64,000 nt of DNA from Thunnus maccoyii. Taxonomy: Eukaryota > Chordata > Actinopteri > Scombriformes > Scombridae. The notes beneath the pieces are model-generated. The model ran no database searches. It had not been told where the DNA came from and saw only the letters and a list, made by a program, of their open reading frames with translations. Made by a program: the position numbers and the translations under genes. The stretch's first letter is position 1, and each line of letters opens with the position of its first letter. This document shows, piece by piece, positions 45,601-51,856 of this stretch. The stretch covers positions 2,208,574 through 2,272,573 of the forward strand of contig NC_056537.1 in assembly GCF_910596095.1 (NCBI RefSeq), in the 5' to 3' direction.

Positions 45601-47040
45601 TAGATGCCAACTATTACATTAATCACCAACTATTTTGATAATCTGTTATTCGTTTTGAGTCATTTTTTAAAAGAAGAAAAATCTAAATTCCAGCTTCTCA
45701 AATGTGAATATTTTCTGGTTTCTTTAGTCCTTTATGACAGTAAACTGAATATTTTTGGGTTGTGGACAAAACAAGACATTTGAGGACGTCATCTTGGACT
45801 TTTAGAAACAGCGATTGACATTTTTCACCATTTTCTGGACCAAACAACTAATTGATTAATCCAGAAAATGATCTACAGATTAACTGATCATGAAAACAAT
45901 CGTTAGCTGCAGCCTGAAACATGTTCACATTGATTATTTTGTGCAGCCAACAGTGCAGGTTAAAGAAAACCTGCAAATATTCACGTTTTAGGGACTCGAA
46001 CTAGTTAACTGCATCAAAAATGTTGAGGATTAATGTTCTGCTGATCAAACAATCAGTTAGCTCTAATTGACAGGTTTAATGCCGTTTGAATTACAAAAAA
46101 TAAACAACACACGTGTCACTGATATAAACAAAAATTTAGTTTAGACAAAAGTTTATTTATTTCTGGATAGTGTATTAAAATTATGAACGTGCTGGTGTTG
46201 TTTATGTTTGGATTTATGTGTTGTTAAGTGTTTAAAATCCTGTCCATCAAATTCAGCTTTCAAGTTTTGACTTTTTATGAGGATCTTTAAACTAATGTTA
46301 CGCAAAAGAAGAGGAGAAACAGGCCAAACAAAGATACAAATACTAACGAAAATACATAAACAGGTCGTTAAAAAGACCATCTGGAACCGGTTTAAGGTTT
46401 TGAATAAGCCAAGTGTTATGTTTGCCTTAAACATGCCTGCATGTTATGCCTCCAGCAGCTTCAGTGGATTTACATACTTGGTGACAACAACTATCACCCA
46501 TCATCTTATCCATCCAGGCACCGAGCCAACTGCTAGTCACGTAAAAAAACGAACATAAACGAAATAAACAATATAGAACTTATAAATTCAGAGTGTTTGC
46601 AGCTTTTAAGTTTTAACTGTTTGTGAGGACGTCTGGTTGAGGCTTTAAACTAATGTTATGCAAAAGAAGCTGACAGATATACCCAACAAATATGCAGATA
46701 TGAATGAAAATACAGTGGAAAGGTCACTAAACAGGAGGGTCACAGATTTCGCTGTAACACCGGGCCGCAGTTTTAAACGCCACAGCGGTGTCAGGAGAGC
46801 TTCCTGCGGCTTCATATCAGTGGAGAGAGGTACACTGGGCGGAAAAGTACACACTGTGGTTTACTCAAGGTGTTTGACTTAGTGGACCTGCACATACTTT
46901 GAGCCTGCAGGTGGTAAACAAACAGGGAAACTTACGGCGCATTTCCTGCCCAGGTAACCGAACAGGCATTCGTTCTCCTGCGGGGTCAAGAGGATGGAGC
47001 CGACGTTAGCAGCCCTGCGGGGCGGCGGGTGGCTGTTCAT
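15157..47040 (-). CDS. wasl: N-WASP (Wiskott-Aldrich syndrome-like), ten coding exons
   Basis: N-WASP links Cdc42 and PIP2 to Arp2/3-driven branched actin. The ten exons (47040-46936, 38892-38758, 36816-36730, 35239-35143, 24758-24551, 23954-23912, 20589-20436, 18303-17675, 15714-15606, 15218-15157) total 1629 bp, giving 542 residues (human 505). WH1 spans about 14-140 with W53 at the WIP-binding surface. A basic patch ([12 protein letters not shown]) is at 187-198, the CRIB motif at 202-225 with H212 and H215, and the autoinhibitory GBD at 226-276 with Y257 (human Y256). The proline-rich region spans 277-440, WH2 repeats 441-461 and 470-487, the central helix about 504-522, and the acidic tail ends EWDD. 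An in-frame TAA at 47061-47059 fixes the start. Extra length lies mainly in the proline region. Expression is probably broad, given the GC-rich promoter. Confidence 0.97.
15219..15605 (-). other. wasl intron 9
   Basis: A 387-bp intron, GTAACC...TTTCAG, phase 1. AT-rich; nothing recognised in it. Confidence 0.9.
15606..15714 (-). CDS. wasl: wasl coding exon 9 (central region)
   Basis: Encodes [20 protein letters not shown] then [16 protein letters not shown]. This is the amphipathic C helix that contacts Arp2/3 and folds back on the GBD. Borders CCAG and GTAACC; ends phase 1. Confidence 0.97.
16430..16728. repeat. Direct duplication in intron 8 with reverse-transcriptase scrap
   Basis: The block 'agcaaacagttgnttatttc' ... 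'gcaacatgatc' occurs at about 16433-16482 and again at 16671-16721, spaced about 240 bp. Between them, + strand 16513-16551 reads [11 protein letters not shown] before a stop, the conserved (V/I)PQGSxLGPLLF motif of LINE-type reverse transcriptases. This is a short retroelement scrap trapped in a duplicated repeat. Confidence 0.55.
16724..17174. mobile_element. hAT-like MITE inserted in an older repeat
   Basis: Bounded by 'taggggtgtcacgatata' on the left and 'accgttacacccctaatt' on the right, inverted termini of the TAGGGGTG type. The surrounding repeat resumes on both sides (gcagcaacatgatc / ttattcatgtggagtcgtg). No clean 8-bp target duplication is visible, so the insertion is old or its edges are altered. 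Confidence 0.55.
17675..18303 (-). CDS. wasl: wasl coding exon 8 (proline-rich region and WH2 repeats)
   Basis: A 629-bp exon, CCGCAG to GTAAGA, residues 277-486. It encodes repeated blocks of 4-9 prolines separated by SRGG, SRA and similar linkers, the SH3- and profilin-binding region. It includes a run of five histidines ([11 protein letters not shown]) that the human protein lacks. It ends with two WH2 motifs, [17 protein letters not shown] and [14 protein letters not shown]. The other reading frames are also open across the exon because of its CCT/CCC bias; these are shadows. Confidence 0.97.
19071..19585 (+). pseudogene. LINE reverse-transcriptase C-terminal fragment
   Basis: On the + strand, one frame reads [20 protein letters not shown] followed by [16 protein letters not shown] and [10 protein letters not shown]. 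This matches the QNAAARLLTxT...HITPVLxSLHWLPVxFRIxFK block of fish L2/Rex1-type non-LTR elements. After a stop and frameshift, [18 protein letters not shown] follows. The fragment ends in (AAC)n(AAT)n at 19546-19580. A CTG run (19090-19106) has expanded the alanine stretch. It is antisense within wasl and inactive. Confidence 0.8.
19719..20430 (+). repeat. Long compound (TG)n repeat beside wasl exon 7
   Basis: About 0.71 kb of TGTGTG interrupted by 'ttag', 'tcag' and 'cgtg' at semi-regular spacing, forming a higher-order pattern (tgtgcgtgtcagtgtgtgtt then agtgtgtgtgttag). On the wasl transcript it is CA-rich and begins about 6 nt after the exon 7 donor. It opens spurious VCVSVCV frames. Confidence 0.95.
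20436..20589 (-). CDS. wasl: wasl coding exon 7 (GBD, autoinhibitory segment)
   Basis: Encodes [40 protein letters not shown] and [11 protein letters not shown], nearly identical to the human segment. Y257 is the Src/FAK-family target tyrosine. Borders TTGCAG and GTGAGA. Length 154, not divisible by three, so skipping it would break the frame before the actin-binding region. Confidence 0.98.
20625..20690 (+). repeat. (CA)n tract upstream of wasl exon 7
   Basis: CA repeats with 'cgcacatg' interruptions. On the wasl transcript this is a UG-rich tract lying about 36-101 nt before the exon 7 acceptor. Confidence 0.95.
21285..22175 (+). mobile_element. hAT-like nonautonomous element, copy 2 (full length)
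   Basis: Inverted relative to copy 1 at 1-904 and nearly identical across about 850 bp. It begins CAGTGGAGAGTAACTAAATA and ends near 'gaatacttcttcctctgttg', a decayed form of the CAGTGGTGGAAGAAGTATTC terminus. The internal 46-base unit is present three times (about 22007-22141). Confidence 0.8.
22675..22892 (+). repeat. Repeat family T copy (uninterrupted)
   Basis: Carries 'catcaaatgttttgttttgt', 'gaaaccagaaaatattcaca', 'tttaagaagctggaatcaga' and 'cgattatcaaaatagttgg'. This is a common teleost MITE family whose full form ends in 'ttagttgcagccctaa'. The intact 'cacatttaagaagc' at about 22776 is the empty-site reference for the insertion at 35553-36321. Confidence 0.8.
23128..23405 (-). repeat. 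Repeat family T copy (reverse)
   Basis: Reverse-orientation copy from 'agagctgaaattattaaatt' to 'accaaacaactaatcaatg'. It directly abuts the family S copy that follows. Confidence 0.7.
23405..23612 (-). repeat. Repeat family S, copy 5
   Basis: Reverse copy containing 'tttggagccgtttctaatca', 'aaggaacatgtcacccagtg' and 'gatacttgttagtagatcag', ending 'gcagaatgatcctttaa'. Confidence 0.75.
23912..23954 (-). CDS. wasl: wasl coding exon 6 (CRIB core)
   Basis: A 43-bp microexon encoding [14 protein letters not shown] after one base that completes Q211. This is the Cdc42-contacting half of the CRIB motif. Borders CCTCAG and GTGAGT. Confidence 0.97.
23955..24550 (-). other. wasl intron 5
   Basis: A 596-bp intron, GTGAGT...CCTCAG. 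Short CA microsatellites lie near 23985-24025 and 24108-24120. Nothing else recognised. Confidence 0.9.
24551..24758 (-). CDS. wasl: wasl coding exon 5 (linker and basic region)
   Basis: Encodes [20 protein letters not shown], a His/Gln-rich stretch [16 protein letters not shown], then the PIP2-binding basic patch [20 protein letters not shown] and PSNF, the first half of CRIB. Borders GTGCAG and GTGAGT. Enters phase 1, leaves phase 2. Confidence 0.97.
24768..24852 (+). repeat. (GA)n microsatellite forming the exon 5 pyrimidine tract
   Basis: GA repeats with occasional GGGA. Read on the wasl strand this is (CT)n ending about 10 nt before the exon 5 acceptor (CTCCCTGTGTGCAG). Confidence 0.95.
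25426..25720 (+). repeat. Repeat family S, copy 6
   Basis: Forward copy, from 'cgataattctgacaattttc' through 'gcactgggtgacatgttcct' and on to 'ccaccgtgcatgcacgagga'. This inner part (shared with 48850-49275 and 53503-53635) extends the family core. Confidence 0.75.
27533..28400 (+). mobile_element. hAT-type repeat with TAGGGGTGGGAATC terminus
   Basis: Begins TAGGGGTGGGAATCTTTGGG with 'attcgattcttggtg', as in fish nonautonomous hAT elements. On the right, 'gaatcaattcaaaatcgcag' near 28387 resembles the inner edge of the opposite terminus, but the terminal CCCACCCCTA is missing, so the right end is truncated or degraded. Confidence 0.5.
29975..30280. mobile_element. hAT MITE with perfect 8-bp target duplication
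   Basis: Left terminus CAGTGTTGGGCAAGTTACTG, right terminus ATTCCCAACCCTG (reverse complement CAGGGTTGGGAAT). The 8-mer GTCAACAC lies immediately outside both ends (29967-29974 and 30281-30288), the hallmark of hAT transposition. Length 306 bp; no coding capacity. Confidence 0.9.
30458..30984. mobile_element. hAT MITE with perfect 8-bp target duplication (TAGGGATGTGC type)
   Basis: Termini TAGGGATGTGC and GGGCACACCCCTA are inverted. ATATATAC is duplicated at 30450-30457 and 30985-30992. The right-hand part (ttgtgctttgctgaataatg ... ttgtattcgggcacacccct) is also found at about 63190-63288. Length 527 bp. Confidence 0.88.
31815..32050. repeat. Dispersed teleost repeat ('accaagcggtaaccgccggg')
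   Basis: Recognised from 'accaagcggtaaccgccggg', 'gtcaatccccatagaccccc', 'aataaacatgtttacagcct' and 'gtacaaacaacggttttggt', an abundant noncoding repeat in fish. Termini not determined. Confidence 0.5.
32545..32960 (+). repeat. Repeat, inverted partner of 34750-34930
   Basis: Contains 'acagtacaccgtttcttctt', 'gctggttttctgtggctgac' and 'gtaggaggagaattacccgt'. The reverse complements of these words occur, lightly diverged, at 34800-34925 about 1.9 kb away. Confidence 0.65.
34335..34470 (+). repeat. Repeat family T copy (partial)
   Basis: Contains 'tcgatcaatcaatcagctgt', 'tggtccataaaatgtcagaa' and 'aagatgacgtcctcaaacg', the outer third of the family. Confidence 0.6.
34750..34930 (-). repeat. 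Repeat, inverted partner of 32545-32960
   Basis: Starts near 'agtgcgtctacattaagcag' and holds 'ggtaattctcctcctactga' and 'gaagaagaaacggtgtactg', in reverse orientation to the partner. Confidence 0.65.
35143..35239 (-). CDS. wasl: wasl coding exon 4 (end of WH1)
   Basis: Encodes [20 protein letters not shown] followed by [12 protein letters not shown], the C-terminal helix of the WH1/EVH1 domain. Borders TCTCAG and GTGAGT; ends phase 1. Confidence 0.97.
35440..36470 (+). repeat. Repeat family T copy interrupted by a MITE
   Basis: The left part (35455-35552) ends '...aaatattcacatttaa' and the right part (36322-36470) resumes 'ttaagaagctggaatcagag ... gatcgttgcagctcta'. Removing 35553-36321 plus one TTAA restores the sequence seen uninterrupted at 22675-22892. 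Confidence 0.85.
35553..36321. mobile_element. TTAA-flanked MITE, copy A
   Basis: 769 bp between duplicated TTAA sites. Termini ACGTACAATATGTAATTTCA and ATTACATATTATAGCT are imperfect inverted repeats (core ATATGTAAT). A second copy is at 50106-50903. TTAA targeting is typical of piggyBac-type transposition. The reading frame at 36249-36055 (- strand) recurs in copy B only through DNA similarity. Confidence 0.85.
36730..36816 (-). CDS. wasl: wasl coding exon 3 (WH1)
   Basis: Encodes [20 protein letters not shown] then SYFISFAGD, corresponding to the human LLWEQELYNNF...YFHTFAGD strand region. Borders TTGCAG and GTAAGT; phase 0. Confidence 0.97.
36817..38757 (-). other. wasl intron 2
   Basis: A 1.94-kb phase-0 intron, GTGAGA...TTGCAG. 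Holds a strongly diverged family T copy (about 37140-37330) and an (AT)n microsatellite (38703-38728) about 30 nt inside the donor end. The rest shows nothing recognised. Confidence 0.9.
37140..37330. repeat. Repeat family T copy (old, diverged)
   Basis: Traces such as 'agatattcagtttactacga', 'ttttcagaagctttg' and 'agattaattggctaattgtt' show the family pattern at much lower identity than other copies. Confidence 0.5.
38758..38892 (-). CDS. wasl: wasl coding exon 2 (WH1)
   Basis: Encodes [20 protein letters not shown], then [20 protein letters not shown] and VFDIK. It includes W53 of the WIP-binding groove. Borders CTTCAG and GTGAGA; phase 0 at both ends. Confidence 0.97.
42595..42648 (+). 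repeat. (CA)27 microsatellite
   Basis: Uninterrupted CA dinucleotides, a likely polymorphic marker inside wasl intron 1. Confidence 0.95.
44160..44497 (-). repeat. Repeat family T, near full-length copy
   Basis: The reverse complement begins TTAGGGCTGCAACTAATGAT and ends near 'cgcaactaatcaattaatca'. Its inner part holds 'gaaaccagaaaatattcaca' and 'agaagctggaatcagagaa'. The two ends are weakly complementary, as in a palindromic MITE. Confidence 0.75.
45600..45918 (-). repeat. Repeat family T copy
   Basis: Reverse copy from 'tagatgccaactattacatt' to 'caatcgttagctgcagcctg'. Confidence 0.7.
46936..47040 (-). CDS. wasl: wasl coding exon 1
   Basis: Encodes [20 protein letters not shown] then [15 protein letters not shown], matching the human PPPPRRVTNVGSLLLTPQEN...FLGKKC. 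GCC precedes the ATG (G at -3), and an in-frame TAA seven codons upstream excludes a longer start. The donor is GTAAGT. Confidence 0.97.
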
Positions 47041-47700
47041 GGCTCCAAATTCTTCTAATTAAACCCCGAAACGATGTGGTAATACCCGGTCGGGCTGAGC
47101 AAACACTGTTAATTACACAAAATCCATGCGGGCTCCGGTCCTTGTGGCCTGCAGCCGGATCATCTCCGCTGGCTGAGTCCGACTCCGGGCTGGAGGGCGG
47201 CGGCGAAGGAAGACGGGGAGTGTTTCCCGGGCTTGCACCTGCTTAAGAAAGGACCTTATCTCTTCTTTATGTTGTTAAATTAAAAATAAAGACCCGTTCT
47301 GTGTCTTTAGACGGACAAACGCTCAACTTTCAATCGGAAACTCCAGCGGCTGCAGCGGCGATGCGTACATCCAACATGGCAGCGAGACGGCGCGCACCAC
47401 TTTAAAGAGGGAGGAGAGGGGGATGTTGGTTTGGGAAAACTCTATAACTATCCGCTATAATGTGGATGACAGGGTGACGGCTGTGAACACACACATAGAA
47501 GGATAATATTCGACATTTACTTTAAGTAAAAAACTGTGTTGTATGTATGTTTTTGACTTAAAGTTGGCGAAAATGTCGTTGCTAACACAGAATGGTTCGG
47601 TCCGACGTGGCAGCAGGAATGCAGCTCTGCGGAGGGAAGGGGAGGGGCGGGTGCAGTGTGACGTAACGCGGGGAGGAGCCAGATGGGCGACTTAAAAATG
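47041..47700 (-). promoter_or_regulatory. wasl: wasl 5' region, CpG-rich promoter
   Basis: GC- and CpG-rich sequence surrounds exon 1 up to about 47400, with a second GC-rich block at 47590-47690. A YY1-like AACATGGCAGC lies at 47373-47383, a GC box GGGGCGGG at 47644-47651 and a CRE-like TGACGTAA at 47659-47666. No TATA box is evident. The layout suits a broadly expressed, TATA-less promoter; whether an untranslated first exon exists upstream is unknown. Confidence 0.55.
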
Positions 47701-47842
47701 TAAATAAGATGCTTCTCATCATAAATTATGTATAAAATATTAAATATTTTGTACATATGATGCCTTGTGTGTCATAATAAGTCATATAAGTCAAATACTC
47801 AAATTTTGAGCCACATAATTAATAATAACAGATTAGAGAGGG

Positions 47843-48420
47843 GGTGTTAAAAAAGTATTCAGATCCTTTACTTCAGTAAAAGTACCAATACAGGAATGTA
47901 AAAATACTCCTGCATGAAAAATCCTACTTCGGTAAAAGTACATAAGTATTATGAGCTTGATGTAGTTAAAGTATTGCAGTAAAAGTACATAAGTATTATA
48001 AGCTTGATGTAGTTAAAGTATTGCAGTAAAAGTACATAAGTATTATGAGCTTGATGTAGTTAAAGTATTGCAGTAAAAGTAGTGGTTTGGTCCCTCTGAC
48101 TGATATATTATTATATATGACATCATTAGATTATTAATAGTGAAGCATCAGTGTTAGAGCAGCATGTTACTGTTGCAGCTGCTGGAGGTGGAGCCAGTTT
48201 ACACTACTTTATATACAGTTAGCTAGTTTAGTCCAGTGGTTCCCAACCTAGGGGTCGGGCCCCTCCAAAGGGTCAGCAGATAAATCTGAGGGGTCGTGAG
48301 ATGATTAATGGGAGAGGAAAGAAGAAAAAACAAAGTTCTGATACACAAATCTGTTTTCAGTTTTTGGACTTTTTCTCTAATCTTTGATTTTTGCTGAAAT
48401 ATTGGATCATTTGAACATTT
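47843..48420 (-). mobile_element. hAT-like element, copy 3 (left half only)
   Basis: Matches copy 1 from 'aagtattcagatccttta' through three 46-base units to '...ttggatcatttgaacattta', then stops abruptly at 48420 in the middle of the element. Confidence 0.85.
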
Positions 48421-48845
48421 AGGTTGCTGAGGTGTTTTCTGACTTGTTTTTCCTTCTAAACAACAGCCACTGGATCATCTCCATTAGTTCACAGATGAGA
48501 CTGCTCCTGAGTGATGCTACTGTACAAATAGTGCAGCAGACAACTCTACCACCTTACAAGAATACAGCTGTATTGTAGAATCACCATCATTTCACACTAT
48601 TTTTAAGAGGAAGAACCCAACCAGTCAAGGCAGATGGCCACCCACCTAGAGCTTGGTTCTACTTGAGGTCTCTTCCTGTTAAAGTGGAGTTTTTCCTTGC
48701 TGTCATCAAGTGCTGCTCATGGAGGAATGTTGAGCCTCTGTAAAATAAAGAGTACGGTCTAGACCTGCCCTATGTGAAAACTGCCTTGAGATAACTTCTC
48801 TTGTGATTTGGCGCTATATAAATAAAATTGAACTGAATAGGAAGA
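48421..48845 (+). mobile_element. 5'-truncated retroposon tail
   Basis: Ends with the widespread teleost 3' tail 'gccttgagataacttctctt' ... 'ggcgctatataaataaaat' + 'tgaactgaat'. Upstream phrases 'cttcctgttaaagtggagtt' and 'acggtctagacctgccctat' belong to the same tail. It starts exactly where copy 3 of the hAT-like element is cut. Confidence 0.65.
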
Positions 48846-48849
48846 ATTG

Positions 48850-49275
48850 TCACGTTTGTGGCAAGAGAGCGGTTTAGTTTGTTTAGAAACGACTCCAAAG
48901 ACAAACAACAGCGTCAAGTTTTCAGTCTCTGTGAAAGTATTTCTGTGTCAGGAAGAGGCCACCATGCATGCACGAGGACGCGGGTCTGTTGACGCTGCTC
49001 TGCTAGCTTGTTGTGCTACATATCACAAAGTCTTTGTACTTTGACTGTGTACAATGTCTGTGTGAAACTCTGACCAAACATGTGACCAAACTCTTCATAA
49101 TGAAGGAACATGTCACCCAGTGCAGCGGTGTGACTCACTAACGTGTTTTTAATAGTTTCTGGACAACAATGGAGGAATAAGATATATCAGCTTTGATACA
49201 CACACAATACTTGTTAGTAGATCAGTTCATTGTTGGTTTGGATCCAAACATGAAGAAAAACATAGAAAATCATCA
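48850..49275 (-). repeat. Repeat family S, copy 7
   Basis: The longest uninterrupted single arm. It includes the inner segment 'ctagcttgttgtgctacata' + 'tcacaaagtctttgtacttt' that serves as empty-site reference for the insertion at 53640-54217. Confidence 0.75.
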
Positions 49276-49610
49276 GACACTCTATTCTGACTTGAAGTCA
49301 TGACAAATAACACTTTCATTGTGTGCTCAGCGGTTCTTTCGTCAGTGTTACAGTGTGCAGGTAAAAGTCTTGACACTCACACTTCATCAGAATAAATAAC
49401 ATCAGGAGGAGGGTTGTGAATGCGGCGGTGACAGATGGACAGACGGTGGCTTGTGTCCTGCAGGTCCTGCCTGCCTGCTGCAGTGTTAAAGCCTGTCAGC
49501 AGCATTAACACCAACACTAATCTGTAAAGCAGCTGCCTCTACACTCTGCTGTATGAAACACTGAGCAGAGGCCAAACAGGAGGAGTTAAAGGACCATCCA
49601 CAAATATCCA
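49276..49610. other. Intergenic, nothing recognised
   Basis: About 330 bp between repeat copies with no gene or repeat that I recognise. Confidence 0.4.
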
Positions 49611-49723
49611 GTGGTGGAAGAAGGACTCAGATCCTTTATTTAAGTAAAAGTACTTAATTACAAGTAAAAATCCTGCATTTAAATTCCTACTTAAGTAAAG
49701 TATTACCAGCTAAATGTACTTAA

Positions 49724-50034
49724 AGGACCAGTGTGTAGGATTTAGTGGCATCTAGTGGTGAGGTTGCAGATTGCAACAAACTGAGTGTGTAGGAGAACCT
49801 ACAGTGGCTGTGAAACTCATGAAAAATGCGAAGGACTCTCTCTAGAGCCAGTGTTTGGTTTGTCCATTGAGGGCTACTGTAGAAACACGGCGGTGCAATC
49901 TCTGTAGATATAAAGGATTCATTCTAAGGTAAAGAAAACACAACAATTCTTATTTTCAGGTGATTATTCACTAATTAAACGTACTTATGAATATTATATT
50001 CCATTTATGCCACTAAATTCTACACACTGCACCT
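49724..50034. mobile_element. TTAA-flanked MITE (AGGACCAGTGTGTAGG type)
   Basis: 311 bp between TTAA at 49720-49723 and 50035-50038. Left terminus AGGACCAGTGTGTAGGATTT continues 'agtggcat'. The right end read inversely is AGGTGCAGTGTGTAGAATTT followed by the same 'agtggcat', so the inverted repeats are about 28 bp with four mismatches. Confidence 0.88.
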
Positions 50035-50105
50035 TTAAAGTACTAAAGTAAAAGTACTAATTTTGCAGAAAATTGGGCTGTGACTGATATATTAAATAAA
50101 CTTAA

Positions 50106-50903
50106 AGGCACAATATGTAATTTCAGCCGCTAGGGGTCTCATTCAAAACAATAACAAAAGAAGGAGTGTGATGACGGTGTGAAGTAGCAAGGGATCATGG
50201 GAGTTGTTGTCTTCGTTGTTAAATAACCAGCTTCACCGGGATAGGATTACTCCAGTGTTCATCGTTTGGGATGTTTTTATCCGCAGAGGTCTCCTCCTCT
50301 CCAGAACACACGGACCCCAAGATTAAACTTGTAAAAAATACTAATTAAAGCTGTTTCACCTAAAAATCAATATTTCTCCGACGATGTTTGGTGACCACCG
50401 GACTTCCTGGAGGGGCTGTTAGCCGAGCTGCTGCTAACGTTTGTCCAGTTTATTTCTCTGATAACTTAAGATCCAGACGTCCAATGACTAAAATCCTTCT
50501 TCCGGCTAAAAGATATAGTTAAAAACCACCTAAATTTATCATGAAAATGTGTCTTAAAACTGAATAAAAGTCCATTTATAACAGTTTGTGTGGAACAACC
50601 ACGACGCCGATGTATTATCTTGTATGTGTGTGAGTTACTCTTTGGTAGACGCCATTGTAGCGGACAAACACAGCGCCGCCGTATGCATCTTGTGCGTGTT
50701 TACTCTTTGGTAGAGGAGGTATGACGCCATCGACAGGCGACCAAATGAAACGGTCTGTTACTTTGATTAAATTACAGATTTCTCTGGGTTTGAACATTGT
50801 TGGAAACATTTGGGATAATGTAAGTACACAACTCAACAACATATATAACACAGGTCTAGTTGTTTATAGACATTTTAATGTGGAATAATTACATATTATA
50901 GCT
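50106..50903. mobile_element. TTAA-flanked MITE, copy B
   Basis: 798 bp, same family as 35553-36321 and highly similar to it, bounded by TTAA at 50102-50105 and 50904-50907. It is flanked in addition by a 67-bp imperfect direct repeat of host sequence (50033-50099 and 50902-50968). Confidence 0.85.
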
Positions 50904-51140
50904 TTAAAGTACTAAAGTAAAAGTATTAATTTTGTAGAAAATTGGGCTGTGACTCATATATTAAATAAGTTGAACAGAGTACATTATTAATATTGATGAG
51001 TTGATGCATCAGCAGCATTTTACTGTTGTAGCTGCTTGAGGTGGAGCCGGTTTGACCTGATTTATGAGGGTCACAAGATAAATCTGAGAGGTCTTGAGAT
51101 GATAGATCGGGCAGAGAAGAAGAATAAAACAGCAGTCAAG

Positions 51141-51824
51141 GTAAAAATGTGAAGTCTGTACTGAGGGTGGCGTTAGAGGAAAGGTCACAGGGTCGTTTGA
51201 ATCTAAAGAGTTCATCCTCCGGTGAGCAGGTTCATAGTTTAAGCTGATTTCATTTTATACACACCTGTGAAAGCCGACTGTGTTTATGTGGATTTTAACA
51301 GTTGTTGTTTTTCCAGCAGAACAGACACTGAGATCGATTTAATCCTCTGCTCTCTTCCTCTTGTCTCGTTCAAGTGTTTCTCAGGTGTGTGAAACTGCTG
51401 TGAGGAAGTTGTTCTGTCAGATTTCTCTCTTTTCTTTCCCTCAGTCGGTCTCATCTGCATTTACTTCAGCGAGTGGATTCCTGTAATTTCCCAGAAAATC
51501 TTTCCACATCCTCCAGGAGAAGGTCTTGTTATTTTAGACACAGAGTCACCTCTTTCACAATACCTGGTATTATTTTTTGTGTATCGATGTATTTGACCAG
51601 CAGCCCCACTAGATGGCGTTAGACACTGCTGTCCAACCTCACCTCTCCTCTGGTTTCACCCAAACTGAACACAGAGCTGCAACATCCAATCACAGCTGAG
51701 ACAAAAGGTTTGTGACTTCACATCAGATGAACCCACTGGAAGAAGTACTGAGACATTCAAAATCTTATTTAAGTAAAAGTACTTGTGATGTAAACTGGCC
51801 CCAGTCAGTGCTATATTTATTATA

Positions 51825-51856
<32 letters not shown>

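Larger units (their letters stand above)
38893..46935 (-). other. wasl intron 1
   Basis: An 8.0-kb phase-0 intron, GTAAGT...CTTCAG. Contains (ATC)n next to the exon 2 acceptor (38912-38949), family T copies (40615-40800, 43065-43280, 44160-44497, 45600-45918) and (CA)n at 42595-42648. Stretches 38990-40610, 40800-42590, 44500-45600 and 45920-46930 show no gene; short A runs and weak TGATGTCA tandems (41752-41775) only. Confidence 0.9.
49612..51140 (+). mobile_element. hAT-like element, copy 5, carrying two nested MITEs
   Basis: Starts with the intact terminus CAGTGGTGGAAGAAGGACTC. Family sequence continues between and after the inserts (gtagctgcttgaggtggagc, caagataaatctgagaggtc) to about 51140, where it is truncated. 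Insert 1 is at 49724-50034 and insert 2 at 50106-50903. Confidence 0.75.
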
